Below, in pieces: positions 12,601-21,100 of a DNA stretch of 64,000 nt (position 1 is the first letter of the stretch; the number at the start of each line of letters is the position of its first letter). The notes below the pieces were generated by a model that made no database searches, was not told the origin of the DNA, and saw nothing but the letters and a program-made list of their open reading frames with translations. A program made the translations under genes and the position numbers. The stretch comes from Henricia sp. BOLD:AAB3569 (taxonomy: Eukaryota; Echinodermata; Asteroidea; Spinulosida; Echinasteridae): contig JBBELK010000387.1 in NCBI GenBank assembly GCA_037783545.1, positions 2,777,501 to 2,841,500 on the forward strand, given 5' to 3'.

Positions 12601-12812
12601 AATCCCCCACGGTGACTTCTCCACCTCCAACCCAGCTGTCTGACGTCCACTTACAAGATGATGCAGTCAAATCAATGAGTTTCCATATCGCGTGCGTTGA
12701 GAACAGGGTTGAAAATCTGATAGAACAGATGGAGACGTTACGTCACGATTTGCTGTCAGCTTTGAATGGACGAAGACCCCCCGCGTCGCCCTCGCGAGTT
12801 CAGTACATTTAG
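2..12812 (+). CDS. TRPC: TRPC-type (short transient receptor potential) cation channel, 3' part of gene, 11 exons
   Basis: The joined exons (2-679, 3922-4155, 4823-4987, 5696-5987, 7529-7771, 8843-9143, 9569-9782, 10522-10731, 11159-11221, 11567-11642, 12526-12812) encode 920 residues plus stop, all in frame; the start codon lies upstream of the window. Numbering from the first codon seen: ankyrin-type region about 5-150; a TRPC zinc site H160-x3-C164-x-C166-x2-C169; membrane segments S1 about 371-389, S2 about 446-463, S3 about 479-500, S4 about 550-570, the conserved GPLQISLGR linker at 577-585, S5 about 593-615; pore LFW at 646-648 and FGL at 651-653; S6 about 675-700; TRP box EWKFAR at 715-720; calmodulin/IP3-receptor binding-type helix about 804-830; C-terminal coiled coil. 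TRPC channels are tetrameric, calcium-permeable plasma-membrane channels acting downstream of phospholipase C. Subtype cannot be fixed: the tail resembles TRPC3/6/7 while S1 resembles TRPC4/5. Confidence 0.95.
712..1262. repeat. tRNA-derived SINE-like head followed by three 135-bp tandem units
   Basis: Bases 726-845 carry a Pol III B-box-like sequence (TAAGTTCGAGCC near 750) and the phrase GGGCAAGACACTTAATCTCAATTG, which recurs at 18300. From about 848 a unit beginning ATGCCACAATCTAA repeats at 852, 988 and 1122 (spacing 136 and 134), each containing GTGATACCCTGATG-type and GGTAATAATGGCAACAG sequences. Open frames on the - strand here follow the repeat and are not genes. Confidence 0.75.
1263..1766. 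other. Intron sequence with no recognisable feature
   Basis: AT-rich intronic DNA between the tandem units and the first TTAA-type inverted-repeat element. I see no conserved coding frame, RNA gene or repeat with a partner elsewhere in the window. Confidence 0.5.
1767..1909. mobile_element. Inverted-repeat element, family 1 (MITE-like, TTAA ends), copy A
   Basis: Near-perfect palindrome starting TTTAAAGGCACAGGCTCGTC and ending with its reverse complement; the arms include CACGAAATACGCAGCTCCAT. Other copies or fragments lie at 12997-13144, 17183-17324, 21005-21145, 30442-30480, 30619-30746 and 34568-34656. Ends in TTAA/TTTAAA suggest TTAA target sites (inference). No internal protein. Confidence 0.85.
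1910..2507. other. Intron sequence, AT-rich, with short CG-alternating tracts
   Basis: No gene found. It holds a small local duplication (ATACAATGGCCTGG with ACATAAATTA, about 2290-2362) and a CGCGCGCGC run near 2421. Confidence 0.5.
2508..2640 (-). repeat. Dispersed repeat shared with 9840-9960 and 12048-12220, inverted copy
   Basis: Reading the reverse complement gives GAGGATGTGTATGATAAAAA followed by a CTCAGTACCTCATC and CGTTCCGAGAAAACAA segment, matching 12090-12220 closely and 9868-9950 in part. It is an interspersed repeat of unknown class. Confidence 0.7.
2641..3324. other. Intron sequence with no gene
   Basis: Open frames on both strands around 2947-3289 overlap each other, show no family similarity and have no splice logic linking them to the flanking exons. 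A GCGTGTGCGCGCG-type tract and scattered direct repeats are the only structure seen. Confidence 0.5.
3325..3600. mobile_element. Large palindromic MITE made of CCAAT/ATTGG repeats
   Basis: An almost perfect 276-bp inverted repeat centred on GGTTAACC at 3459-3466, with ends ACACTCTAAAAACAG and CTGTTTTTAGAGTGT. Both arms consist of alternating CCAAT and ATTGG pentamers spaced by a few A/T bases. It can fold into one long hairpin. No coding capacity. Confidence 0.85.
3777..3911 (+). mobile_element. Truncated inverted-repeat element, family 4, ending at the TRPC exon acceptor
   Basis: Starts with the family terminus AAAGGAGCGTGACCAGATTT and runs through CCATGGGAAGAAAACAGGAA and TTTGCAATCCCCAATT, homologous to 11680-11805. 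Homology stops at about 3911, and CTCTTCCTCAG (the exon 3922 acceptor) follows at once. Fuller copies are at 6585-6914, 11677-12036 and 31513-31861, and a partial one at 28975-29280. Confidence 0.75.
3922..4155 (+). CDS. TRPC: TRPC exon: linker helices before the membrane domain
   Basis: Residues 227-304, phase 0 at both ends, acceptor CTCTTCCTCAG and donor GTAAGG. It matches the TRPC linker (cytoplasmic helices following the ankyrin repeats, ending in LAIKYYQKQ). The acceptor lies about 11 bases beyond the broken end of an inverted-repeat element (3777-3911). Confidence 0.93.
4156..4822. other. Intron between TRPC exons at 3922 and 4823
   Basis: No repeat with a partner elsewhere was recognised. 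Overlapping open frames on both strands (about 4180-4509) show no domain. Confidence 0.5.
4823..4987 (+). CDS. TRPC: TRPC exon: HPxCQ region and pre-S1 hydrophobic segment
   Basis: Residues 305-359, phase 0 at both ends, acceptor CCTTCATTACAG and donor GTACGG. It carries the family hallmarks HPHCQ and MWYEGFPGW, followed by a hydrophobic pre-S1 segment ending in YLVAP. Confidence 0.93.
4988..5695. repeat. Intron holding a segment shared, inverted, with 14475-14600
   Basis: About 5335-5440 (GGCGCCACCCACCTATG, TTTAGGTGGAAGACGCTTGT, CAGCCTACGGGCTGCGAATT) is the reverse complement of about 14475-14590. The rest of the intron is unremarkable and no exon was found. Confidence 0.6.
5696..5987 (+). 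CDS. TRPC: TRPC exon: S1, extracellular loop, start of S2
   Basis: Residues 360-456 plus one base (exit phase 1). S1 is at about 371-389. The S1-S2 loop is long, about 55 residues, with two N-glycosylation sequons (N428-F-T, N434-G-T). The acceptor at 5694-5695 was chosen because only it joins the preceding YLVAP region to the conserved PLVKF sequence in frame. Confidence 0.9.
6013..6470. mobile_element. Inverted-repeat element, family 5 (GCATAGTTCCGA ends)
   Basis: Begins TGCATAGTTCCGAGATTGCC and ends GGTCGGAACTATGCA. An inverted copy of similar length with the same termini is at 32799-33263; shared internal segments include CAGTTAACCCCGCCCC and AACTCAAAGGTATT. Non-autonomous DNA transposon by structure. 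Confidence 0.75.
6585..6914. mobile_element. Inverted-repeat element, family 4, with a poly-C tract
   Basis: Left end TTTAAAGGAGGTGTCCAGAT, right end ACACGCTCCTTTAA; the interior matches 31513-31861 (CCCATGGGTGTTGAGATTTT, TTTTCTTCCCATGG). A run of about 22 cytosines near 6617-6638 replaces normal sequence. Confidence 0.75.
6915..7269. other. Intron sequence with no recognisable feature
   Basis: AT-rich intron with no conserved frame and no repeat partner noticed. Confidence 0.45.
7270..7430. repeat. Dispersed repeat with CTGTCATGCAGATACAATTG core, copy 1
   Basis: About 145 bp (TTCAAATGACTGTTTTCACC, TGTGACAAGGTGTGTCTGTC, ACACCCCACAATA) recurs at 16432-16575 and 33710-33866, with the second half at 36095-36196. 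Class unknown. Confidence 0.75.
7529..7771 (+). CDS. TRPC: TRPC exon: S2-S3
   Basis: Enters and leaves in phase 1 (residue 457 is split on entry), donor GTGAGA. It encodes the end of S2 (TLWGEIKQ) and S3 starting at WNWLDIAM. An inverted-repeat element begins 15 bases after the exon end (7787). Confidence 0.92.
7787..8014. mobile_element. Inverted-repeat element, family 7, next to a TRPC donor site
   Basis: Starts TTAAGCCGTCCGTACACCTT and ends AGGTGTGCGGCCGGCTA; the inverted copy is at 13351-13574, where both ends read TTAAGCCGG / CCGGCTTTA. The interior is rich in GCGATTGCG-like words. It begins 15 bases after the exon that ends at 7771. Confidence 0.8.
8155..8485 (+). repeat. SINE-like repeat with a tRNA-Asn-like segment, copy 1
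   Basis: Shares about 330 bp with 18555-18882 (TCTCTGGGAGGGGTGGTTAT, AGCCAATCCCAATCAGTG, TCCACATTTGTATCGAATT). Bases about 8285-8357 fold like a tRNA: acceptor GGCTTCA/TGGAGCC, D-arm ATAGCTCAATT, B-box GGTTCAAATCC. Here the anticodon position reads ATT and several stems are weak, so it is not a working tRNA gene. Confidence 0.75.
8690..8812. repeat. Simple ATATCGCAAT-type repeat
   Basis: Imperfect repetition of ATATCGCAATAT and its reverse complement, followed by a T run, ending about 30 bases before the TRPC acceptor at 8842. It can form several hairpins. Confidence 0.7.
8843..9143 (+). CDS. TRPC: TRPC exon: S4, S4-S5 linker, S5, pore turret
   Basis: Enters in phase 1 and leaves in phase 2, donor GTGAGT. 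It has [15 protein letters not shown] (S4), the near-invariant [11 protein letters not shown] linker and S5. The pore turret carries several charged residues ([13 protein letters not shown]). Confidence 0.94.
9362..9543. mobile_element. Small inverted-repeat element before a TRPC exon
   Basis: Ends GGATTGCAATATAA and TTATTGCAATTAATCC are near inverted copies, and inner arms carry CTTAAGTCTAAGACA / TTAAGACGTCTTAGC. It ends 25 bases before exon 9569-9782, leaving only the pyrimidine tract and AG. Confidence 0.6.
9569..9782 (+). CDS. TRPC: TRPC exon: pore helix, selectivity filter, S6
   Basis: Enters in phase 2 and leaves in phase 0, acceptor TTTCTTTGGTTTAG and donor GTGAGG. It encodes TLFWALFGL (pore) and S6 with [17 protein letters not shown], the strongest TRPC signature in the window. 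An inverted-repeat element ends 25 bases before the acceptor junction. Confidence 0.95.
9840..9960 (+). repeat. Dispersed repeat fragment (same family as 12048-12220)
   Basis: GTTACAAACGGCGTTATATC, GAGGATGTGTATGATAAAAA and CAGTACCTCATCTACGTTCC match 12057-12165 in order. Confidence 0.7.
10248..10477. mobile_element. Inverted-repeat element, family 6 (AGGGTTGTAGTCGAGTCCA ends), copy 1
   Basis: Starts AGGGTTATAGTCGAGTCCAT and ends GATGGACTCGACTACAACCC. Interior CTTAATTCAAGTCACAAGCT and GGCATTCTT. Copies are at 25236-25446 and 33932-34132. Non-autonomous DNA element. Confidence 0.85.
10522..10731 (+). CDS. TRPC: TRPC exon: TRP domain
   Basis: Seventy codons, phase 0 at both ends. It begins with [11 protein letters not shown] (TRP box), then LWLSYFEKG and the conserved [10 protein letters not shown], followed by a basic segment. 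Confidence 0.95.
10732..11158. other. TRPC intron with a short local duplication
   Basis: Contains a local repeat (CAGGGCGGTTTGGG / CAGGGTGGTTTGGG, 10967-11013). No additional exon is needed: the flanking exons join in phase 0. Confidence 0.5.
11159..11221 (+). CDS. TRPC: TRPC short exon in C-terminal linker
   Basis: Twenty-one codons, phase 0 at both ends, with a good pyrimidine tract (TATTTTATTGCAG) and donor GTAAGA. It lies between the TRP domain and the calmodulin-binding-type helix; its sequence is not conserved enough to prove it by family alone. Frame and splice signals support it. Confidence 0.8.
11567..11642 (+). CDS. TRPC: TRPC exon: CIRB-type helix
   Basis: Leaves in phase 1. It encodes [20 protein letters not shown], closely like the calmodulin/IP3-receptor binding region of vertebrate TRPC3/6/7, which mediates calcium-dependent inhibition and coupling to IP3 receptors. 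Confidence 0.92.
11677..12036. mobile_element. Inverted-repeat element, family 4, opposite orientation to 31513
   Basis: Left end AAAAAGCGTGCTCAGATTTT, right end TGATCTGGTGCGCTCCTTTA; interior CCATGGGAAGAAATCAGGAA and AGGTTGGTGTAATCACTGCA. It is the best match for the truncated copy at 3777-3911. Confidence 0.75.
12048..12420. repeat. Dispersed repeat, long copy
   Basis: The first half matches 2508-2640 (inverted) and 9840-9960; the second half (GCTGGTTCCCCGGCTATA, GGTAGTCAGGGGGCTAGTTT, ATCATTGCATTGGACAGTT) matches 32355-32545. Element class unknown. Confidence 0.7.
12526..12812 (+). CDS. TRPC: TRPC last coding exon: C-terminal coiled coil and stop
   Basis: Enters in phase 1 ([20 protein letters not shown] continues the family sequence) and ends at TAG 12810-12812. 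After the coiled coil comes a Pro/Ser-rich stretch, a second helical segment ([20 protein letters not shown]) and the C terminus VQYI. It lacks the long tail of vertebrate TRPC4/5. Confidence 0.92.
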
Positions 12813-12996
12813 GGAACGATTTTTAAATGAACAATTATGAAGAGCTAGTAAAACGATATCTAAAATATGTTTTCTCTTCTAAATTGAGAGTATCTGGTTA
12901 AACAAACGATTGACACAGTAAAACGCGTTTTGTGTTTATTTCAAGACTATATATATAAACGTTACCTGAAAACATGCTATTCCTTATTTGCCGGCG
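12813..12996. other. Putative TRPC 3' untranslated region
   Basis: Sequence following the TAG. I see no canonical AATAAA before the inverted-repeat element at 12997, so the polyadenylation site is not placed. Confidence 0.35.
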
Positions 12997-13144
12997 TTAA
13001 AGACCGAGGCTCGTCAATGCGCGCGTGGGGCCATATTCGTGCCACGGAATACGCATCTCCATAGCATGCAAAGGCATGGAGCTGCGTATTTCGTGGCACG
13101 AATTTTGCCTCATAACGCGCGCATTGACGAGCCTCTGCCTTTAA
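12997..13144. mobile_element. Inverted-repeat element, family 1, copy B
   Basis: Same palindrome as 1767-1909 with several substitutions and a slightly longer loop (CATAGCATGCAAAGGCATGG). Confidence 0.8.
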
Positions 13145-13350
13145 GCAGTTTGGGGATGTTTATTGTAAGATTACAGAGGCTTTTACGACTATAGGTCAAA
13201 CTATATGTGCAGAAAATGTAGTTCTCTATGCAATAATATTATGTTGGAAGAACTTGGTTCTATAACAGCAGTTTTAGTCGTTTTGTTTTGTAGTGAGATA
13301 TTTTTGAATGGAATCTTACAATGCGTCGACTGTTTACATAATAGGGAGGT

Positions 13351-13574
13351 TTAAGCCGGTCGTATACCTTGCGTTCCGACTCCGTTGCGATAGCACAGAC
13401 ACGCCAAATGCTCGAAATTCTGCGATTGCGTTGCGACGGACACGTACACAAAATCGTGACCACATCGCTATCGGAACGCATCGCAAAACCCATACACAAT
13501 GTGATGCGACTGCACAACATGCGCTATATCGTGATCGGATCACGGACGAAACGCAAGATGTACGGCCGGCTTTA
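13351..13574. mobile_element. Inverted-repeat element, family 7, inverted copy
   Basis: TTAAGCCGGTCGTATACCTT to GATGTACGGCCGGCTTTA; aligns end to end with the reverse complement of 7787-8014. Open frames on both strands here are by-products of its GC-rich repeats. Confidence 0.8.
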
Positions 13575-14195
13575 GATGCACGCAAAACGCGAACGTGAAA
13601 GCGAAATTCTTTCAGCACCGGTCAGCACCGGCTCGAATCAAAAGTTTTATCTCGCCACGAAAGTCAAAGATGTATTTTGTTTGTTTTCGTCTGCGCTAAT
13701 ATCTCCTCAGAATAATGACCAAGTGTACAAAGCATTTCACGCCGTTCGCGTTTTACGTACATCTAAACCTCCACAATACCCCGTGCGGTTTAAATTTAAC
13801 TGCAAACCATAAGGATTAATTTTTCCGGAATTAGACTTATCCGGAAAAAGTTCACTTCGCTTTGTGCGTTCTGCTGAACAGATTATTCTTTTTACTGAAT
13901 GGAGACGTACATGTAGTAATTCTTATTTATTTAGTAGGGGTACATTACAATCACAAAGTCAAAATACACTAGGTAACATTTATTAAAACATTGCTTTAGA
14001 GAATATACACTATACATACGTGTATATTATAACATAAAATAAAATGTATAAAAATCCAAAGTATTTAATTTACCTTTATATTTGGACAATATGACAGTTG
14101 TATATTCATTGCCAATATGTGGATTCATTGCTAAAATGCCACTCTATTCTCCTGTTACGGTCAAAAGCGAAACTCTTTAATTTTGTGTTTACAAC
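13575..14195. other. Intergenic sequence with no recognisable gene
   Basis: Spacer between TRPC and FAF2. AAAATAAAATG near 14036 could serve as a polyadenylation signal for a long TRPC 3' UTR, but nothing else supports that. Confidence 0.4.
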
Positions 14196-14318
14196 TAACG
14201 TAAGTGTCGGCATTGTCGCCAGATCCGTGAGGTCGCCACCTTATTTACCACTGCCATATTGTTCATCAATAGGGGCGAGGTCACGGTACGGATGGCGACA
14301 ATGCCGACATTTACGTTA
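14196..14318. mobile_element. Inverted-repeat element with GTCGGCATTGTCGCC arms
   Basis: AACGTAAGTGTCGGCATTGT at the left pairs with ACAATGCCGACATTTACGTT at the right; inner arms GAGGTCGCC / GGCGAGGTC are imperfect. Single copy in the window. Confidence 0.7.
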
Positions 14319-14474
14319 AATCATATGATTCTTATTTCATACCTACAATATTTATTTGCGAAATATAAGATCTATCTTGTGAATACAACAGTTTTCAAAG
14401 CAAAAATGCCGGCTTTGTCTAATTTTGTGTCCCTGTGTTACTTAATGAAGTTTTATTTCATGGATTTTTAGAAT

Positions 14475-14600
14475 TTCAATTCGCAGCCCGTAGGCTAAAT
14501 TGCATGAAGCTAACAAGTGTCTTCCACCTAAACATCGAGATGCATAGGCATTATATGTGGGCGGCGCCATTGGCAGCACGTACACCAATGCCGCATACCG
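14475..14600. repeat. Segment shared, inverted, with 5335-5440
   Basis: CAATTCGCAGCCCGTAGGCT, AGTGTCTTCCACCTAAACAT and GGCGGCGCCATTGGCAGC match the reverse complement of the intronic copy. Confidence 0.65.
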
Positions 14601-14719
14601 CAGTGTGTGGAAACCACGACCCAAATGGCGCTAACGCTATCCCCAAATGACCTACTTCCGAAGCCCAAAACTCTGAAGTTTTAACCTCAGTCTGATAATT
14701 AGCACAATATGTGAAAAAT

Positions 14720-14790
14720 AGAATCGATTCCGAATGGAATCGCGATTCTTTTTTGGAATCGGAGTCGACTCCGAAAATGCATGCTGGAGT
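14720..14790. repeat. GGAATCG-type simple repeat
   Basis: Repeated AATCGATTCC, GGAATCGCGATTC and GAATCGGAGTCGACTCCGA words forming short palindromes. Confidence 0.55.
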
Positions 14791-15102
14791 CGCCCAAGCC
14801 TACTTGGTATGCTCAACGTATCTGCCTCGCCCCAGACAAAGAAAATCCGGCCAGGTTTTTTTTCCGCATCTCGCTAAAGCTAATCAGAAGGTTTTATTTC
14901 AATCCAACTTGCAATTTCCAAGGTGAAAATTAGTGACGAAGTAAAGTAAAACACTTAGGCGCTTAGCAAGTCAACATGGACAAGAGGTGGCGCTCTCTAC
15001 CCCCTGTACAATCTCTTCCCCAGTTGTACTGACGTTGGAACCAACAATGTGAATAAAATAATACGCACAAAGTACAAGGGCACGAGGTTGACGAGAGGAA
15101 AA

Positions 15103-15192
15103 ATGGCGGACAACAATGCAAACGGAAATGAGCCAAGCGACAATGATGATGAAATTACTCCCGAGCAGACGGAAAAATTGATACAATTTCAG
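15103..15192 (+). CDS. FAF2: FAF2 exon 1
   Basis: Residues 1-30, from ATG in a good context to GTATTT, phase 0. It begins with an acidic, Asn-rich head and ends in the first UBA helix (ITPEQTEKLIQFQ). Confidence 0.93.
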
Positions 15193-18100
15193 GTATTTTA
15201 TTATTAGGGGATGTATGCCCAAATGTTAGTGCTGAAGAGTAGTTTTAAAAAATCATCTTTATCAAAGTAAAGTGTCTTTTTTGAGAGCGAACTTTACCGC
15301 TGTCGCCAGTGTCGGTCACTTCGCCCCATGTCCATTCGCCCCATGTCGACCGAACCTTATCAATATCATGTCATACTCCATAGCCTTATCTCATTTTACT
15401 GCAGTGAATCATTAAGAAATGAGTTTCTTGGTGTTAAGTGAACTATTATTTTGGTTTTAAATATTTCAGGATTTGACTGGCAATGAAGACACTGACGAAT
15501 GCAGAGCGATCCTACAACGACATAATTGGAATATAGAGGTAGGTTAGACAAGACATTTATTATTATTCATAATTTTATACCTTAGACAGTTTACGCATCC
15601 TCATTGGCTGAGAGCACATCACGTGACCAGTCTTAAACGGACGATAAAGGCCTGGCCAGTGAACACTGTTTACCCTGGCCCACGTCTCGCCCGAACCCTA
15701 TAGACCTTATGCGTAGCGGCCATGATAGAGGGCAGTCACAGTGCATCATGCACGAGTAGGCACTTTGTGGGTCTATTGTCACATCATTTAAATATGAAAA
15801 CCTGTCCTCTATTATGGCCGCTACGGATAAAGTCTATTCAGCGTGTATGGAACACGCACATATGCAAACGCACACACAAACTGTAGCGCCCCAAAAAATA
15901 CACTATGTGACAAGTATCCAATCGTGTGCGTGCGCGTACAACATGCCAGCATTACGCGTAAAGCACGCATTGAACAAAAACAACTCGACGCACAGCAGTT
16001 TGAACAAATGCGATATCATCGCAAGCATGTAGGAAAGTGATGCAAAACATGGCAAATTTCGTTGAGTTTTACTGCGGCTTGAGCCATCATCACTCGTCCA
16101 GGCCCCTAGCCAGTTTTAAACGTATATCTTTAAGACTGGCCAAACCCACTTTCTAATTATTATTAATTCTTTCTGGTACTGAAACCAAGTATTCCTCAAA
16201 AGTACCCGAGGCACTGTACATGTAGCTCGTAAGCCTGAAGAAACCTGTGAAGAGAAATGCTCAGTTTTAGAGGTGGGAGGAAAACCCCTACACAATTCTG
16301 TATAAGGGGAAACCCACGGAATCAAGCAGGGACTGAGAACCCAATCCACATACTGACCCTGACAGGATTCGAACCAGGGCCACAGAGACCGGTAATTAGG
16401 GATATTTGGTTCAATTTTGAATTTTTTTTTCTTTTTCAAATAACTGTTTTCACCTATTCCTGTGACAAGGTGTGTCTGTCATGCAGATACAATTGTCTAA
16501 TCATATACAAAATCATTCAAGTGGAATGCATACCCTCAATAAAATATCTGCGTACACCCCACAATATCCCTAACTTATTGTGAGTAGTTGTAATAGACCT
16601 TATGCACGGCGGCCATGATTAGAGGGCAGTCACATTGTCACAGTGTGTCATGCACGAGTAGGCACTTTGTGGGTCTATTGTCACATCATTTGAATATGAA
16701 AACCTGCCTTCTGTCATGGCCGCTACGCATAAGGTCTATATGCAGTGTTTGCAGACAACCATTGTACTAATAGCCGAAACGTTTTGTTTTTATGTGTACC
16801 GTAGACGGCAGTCCAAGACACCCTAAATGTTTCAGAGGGACGACCAACCGTGTTTGACACACCGCGAGATAGGGTCGCTACCCCACCGCCTGAGGTCAAT
16901 ACTCATTCAAGCGAACAGAGGTAAATCATGGTTAGCAATTTAATTTGAAAAGCAGTAGATCAAATATGAGATGAGGTCAACAGTGTACACAAAACCACAA
17001 CGCGCACAGGTTCATGGTATTGTACCCAATCGTGTCCTAATGCAATGGCTTATGAGATATAGCGTTGGTCTGTGAATTCGACGTCGTAGGCGCTTCGCTA
17101 AAGTAAAATTTCGTTACCAAAAATACTCTAGAGACTTTTCGGAGGTGGCTCTGGAGCCGGGGGCTAACTGCATCCCACTCAGTTAAAGGCACAGGCTCGT
17201 CAGCAATGCGCATGCGAAAAATTTGTGCCACGAAATACGCAGCTCCATAGCAAAGGCATGGAGCTGCATATTTCGTGGCACGAATTTGATGTGCGCGCAT
17301 TGCTGACGAGCCTCTGCCTTTAAAGAGTGCGATAAAAACTACATTAAGTTTGACGTACTCAACACAAACACAATGAGCCGCTGTTCGGCGAGTACTCCAT
17401 TTAAGCCCATCATGCTTTGCCCGGAAAGGTATTGTTACGTCATCTCGCTTGCGGGCTATTTATCGCGATCTCACTGTTAATGCGGATAGCTTGCAAAATC
17501 TGTAAACGTCTCGTCTGTACCTTTTCAAATACCGTGACCTGCCCTTTTTTCACATATTTTGTGTTGTCGTTTATTTAAAATCCTACATAGGGTCTACACC
17601 GTTCAACGAGCGCACAGGCCTCAAACCATATTCCAATGGAGCTACATGGCATTATTGTTCCCCTTTCGCTTTGCATACGTCACCCTCTGGGACATTCTTC
17701 AGTGGGTTCTGCGATTCTTCCGACCGGACCCAAGACGGATTGTGACAGATCCAGTGGGCGACGTCATTGCGTTTATTAATCGGTTTAAGGAGCAGTATGG
17801 GCAAAACCATCCAACGTTCTACCAGGGAACTTATAGCCAGGTGAGAACAATTATTAAATTGTCCACTAAAATCACTCCGGCCTTGATTTTAGTCAAGTTT
17901 AAAAGGACACTGAGGCCAACTAGAGGGGCACCACGGCCAACTTTGTTCCAAATGTGTACTGGTTATCAGTGTATACAAGCCTCATGAAATTTAAGAGGAT
18001 AGGGCATGCTGGCCAAGTTGGCCTCAGACAATGTATATCTTGAAGGAGCATCAGGGCCAACTTAGCAGAGCATGAGCCTATTGGCCTTGTTGGCCTTGGT

Positions 18101-21100
18101 TAATGTCAAGGCCTGGGATAGGGCATGCTGGCCAAGTTGGCCCCAGAAAGTGTATATCTTGAAGGGGCATCAGGGCCAACTCAGCAGGGCATGAGGCCAT
18201 TGGCCTCAGTGGCCTTGGTTAAAGTCCTTTATTTTTGTCCTTTATTATTCATCATCTGTTCATATTAGTCCTAAAAATGTCATTCAACATATCAGGTGTC
18301 CCTGGGCAAGACACTTAATCTCAATTGCCTCGTCAACCCAAGAAAAAAAAAGGAGAGCTTGGGGGAGGGGGGGGGGGGAATGTCACAATCTAAGTACTGA
18401 TAGGTTAAACATTCCTTAAAATCAATTTTTCAAGAATTACACTTCCATCAAGGATGCTTGAGAAACACATGTTTGAAATCAAACAACTTTTATGTATAGT
18501 CACTTATTCATACTTAATAATTGGGGCAAGCCGGGCAGGGGTTTGGGGCATATCTTAAATGATCTCTGGGAGGGGTGGTTATCTCATTGACGGGTTTGTC
18601 CCTCTGTAGGGCTTACTAAGCTCATGTGATAGCCAATCCCAATCAGTGAGGAACAACTGCAATACTGTACCGTGATTCAAGACCACCAGTTGGCTTCATA
18701 GCTCAATTGGTACGGTATCTGCACGTTAAGCAGAAAGTCCGTGGTTCGAATCCCAGTGGAGCCAAGTTGCTTTTCACTGCATCCAGATTTCCCAAACTCA
18801 CGGACATTTGTCCACATTTGTATCGAATTCATTCACCCCGGTGGTCCCTGGGTCATAATCCCTAAAAATAATCACTTATTCAAATTTTTGTGAAGCAGTA
18901 CAAGTCAGAATTTAGAGAATAATAAATGTTATATACCTCATGTGTAGATTCCTGTCATCTGATTGGTTAAAAGTGGGGGCATTGAATCAGCTAGACCCGG
19001 CGCAGATATGCCCACCGGGCAATAGTCTTTGCCATGCCCCGGGCATAGTCATTTAGCGGGTTCCGGACGCGCGCATTACATGTGTTAGCATAGCTGTGCA
19101 CCAACTATGCAGCTGTGCGCTTCACATAAACATTCATCAGGACGGTAATGGCGGAATCTCGACGTCATTTTGTCGTCTGTCGTAGATGATGAAGGTAAGA
19201 GAAGTGGCCTACAGTGAAAACTGTGTCAGGTGAAATGTGCTACTAAAGTGCCAGGTGATTATGCTACAAATGTTTGCTGTAAGTATACAACTTTTCCGCC
19301 GTAGACCAGCTTCCGAAATCGAAACGCGAAGGACCACTGTCATGACTGTATGATGTCTCGTTACTTTTAACCAACCAGATGACAAAAATCTACACATTCG
19401 GTATATAAAACAAATATTGACTGCTGTTTATTCGGGTCATGGTTAAGATTATAGGCCCAAGGTATTCTCAAAGCCATGACTATGCCCCTCGGCTTCCGCC
19501 TCGGGGCATAGTCATGGCTTTGAGAATACCTTGGGCCTATAATCTTAACCATGCCCCTCATTGCAGTCAATATTTGTATACTATTTAATTATTGTCCATT
19601 GTATGCAGGCATTAAGTGACGCTAAGCGAGAGTTGAAGTTTCTTCTTGTCTATTTACACGGCGATGATCACGAAGACACACCCATCTTCTGCAGGTTAGT
19701 TCACTGTCTAAGGGGCCGTCCAAAATTGTCAACATTTTCACGGTTCTACAAAGCGAAGGAAGGGGGAGGAGGATCGAGGGCCGCGTAGGACTTTACATGC
19801 ACTGTAAAATGTTGACATTTCATGGTAGTGACAAAAAATGTTGATAAGTAGTATTTCAGGGGGATGGAGGGGGTCTTGAAAAATACTACGCTCTGTAGAA
19901 CTGTGAAAATGTTGACAACATTGGACAACTCCCCCTACAGTGATGTGATTTTTCAGGTTTTTGCCTGAAATCAGGTTTTTTAAGCTAAAAAACATGACCC
20001 CTGTGAATCGTGTGAATCCCACGCCATAATGGCTTCACGCTACGCGCTTGCAATTTCAGGTTTTTTCTTCAAACATCCAATCACACCCCTGCCCCTAAGT
20101 GTTATGTGAATACAAATAAATATTTACAAGTGAAGACTTCAAAAATTAGTGTTCCCCAATTAAAGATTTTGAACCAAAACCGGTAATCTACTCAACATCA
20201 TATGTTTTTATGTGTTTTTACAGGGACACGTTATGCAACGCTGACGTGACTGAATTTATCAACACCAGAATGCTGTTTTGGGCTGCGTCCACCCATTCAC
20301 CTGAGGGCTACAGAGGTATTGTTTTCCTGTTTCCACTATTAAATATTTCATTTTGTTGCAGTACTTAGTAGGCCATAAAGATTGGGTTGAGGGGAAAGAA
20401 ATGTAAAACAAGCCTTATCACAAATTGATTTAACTTGCATCAGGAGACTGAATGTTAAAGGCAGTATACATCATTGGTAATCTCGAAAATCAGAAATGTT
20501 CACAGATTTACACCTAACTTACACAATATAAACATGATGACCGTAGAAAACTTCCCCTGAAATGGTTTTGTCTGAAGTGCTATAGTCTTTGAGAAATGAG
20601 TAAAACAATTAGTTTTCGTCACATGAAACGAAAATTCAATTCGCCCCAAAACCATTTCGCCCAAGTGCCATTTCGCCCCAAATTACTTCGTCCAAACACT
20701 ACATCGCCCAAATGCCACTTCGCCCCAAAACCACTTCGTGCACAGGCCGTGGTTCAGGGCGAAATGGTTTAGGGCGAAGTAGTTGTGGGGCGAAATGACT
20801 GCAAACCCTTTTTTGACTGTTTTCTCAAAAGTTAGACCAAGTACGGAGCTGGTTTTTGCTCAGGTTGGTTTTAATCATGCATATCTTCAATCACACAGGG
20901 GGATAAAACTATTTGTAACAGTTTACCAATCATGTATACTATCTTTAATTAGGGTTTGTTTTAATAATTACGTCAGGAAAGGGCAAAACAAACCCTAATT
21001 AACATTAAAGGCACAGGCTCAACAGCATTGCGCGTGCGCCAAATTCGTGCCACATAATACGCAGCTCCATAGCAAAGGCATAGAGCTGCGTATTTCGTGC

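Noticed and set aside
13260..13812. Several frames on both strands
   Set aside because: They sit in or beside the GC-rich family 7 element at 13351-13574, with equal openness on both strands.
18695..18766. Functional tRNA-Asn gene
   Set aside because: The T stem mispairs and the same flanks recur at 8155-8485, so it is part of an interspersed repeat.
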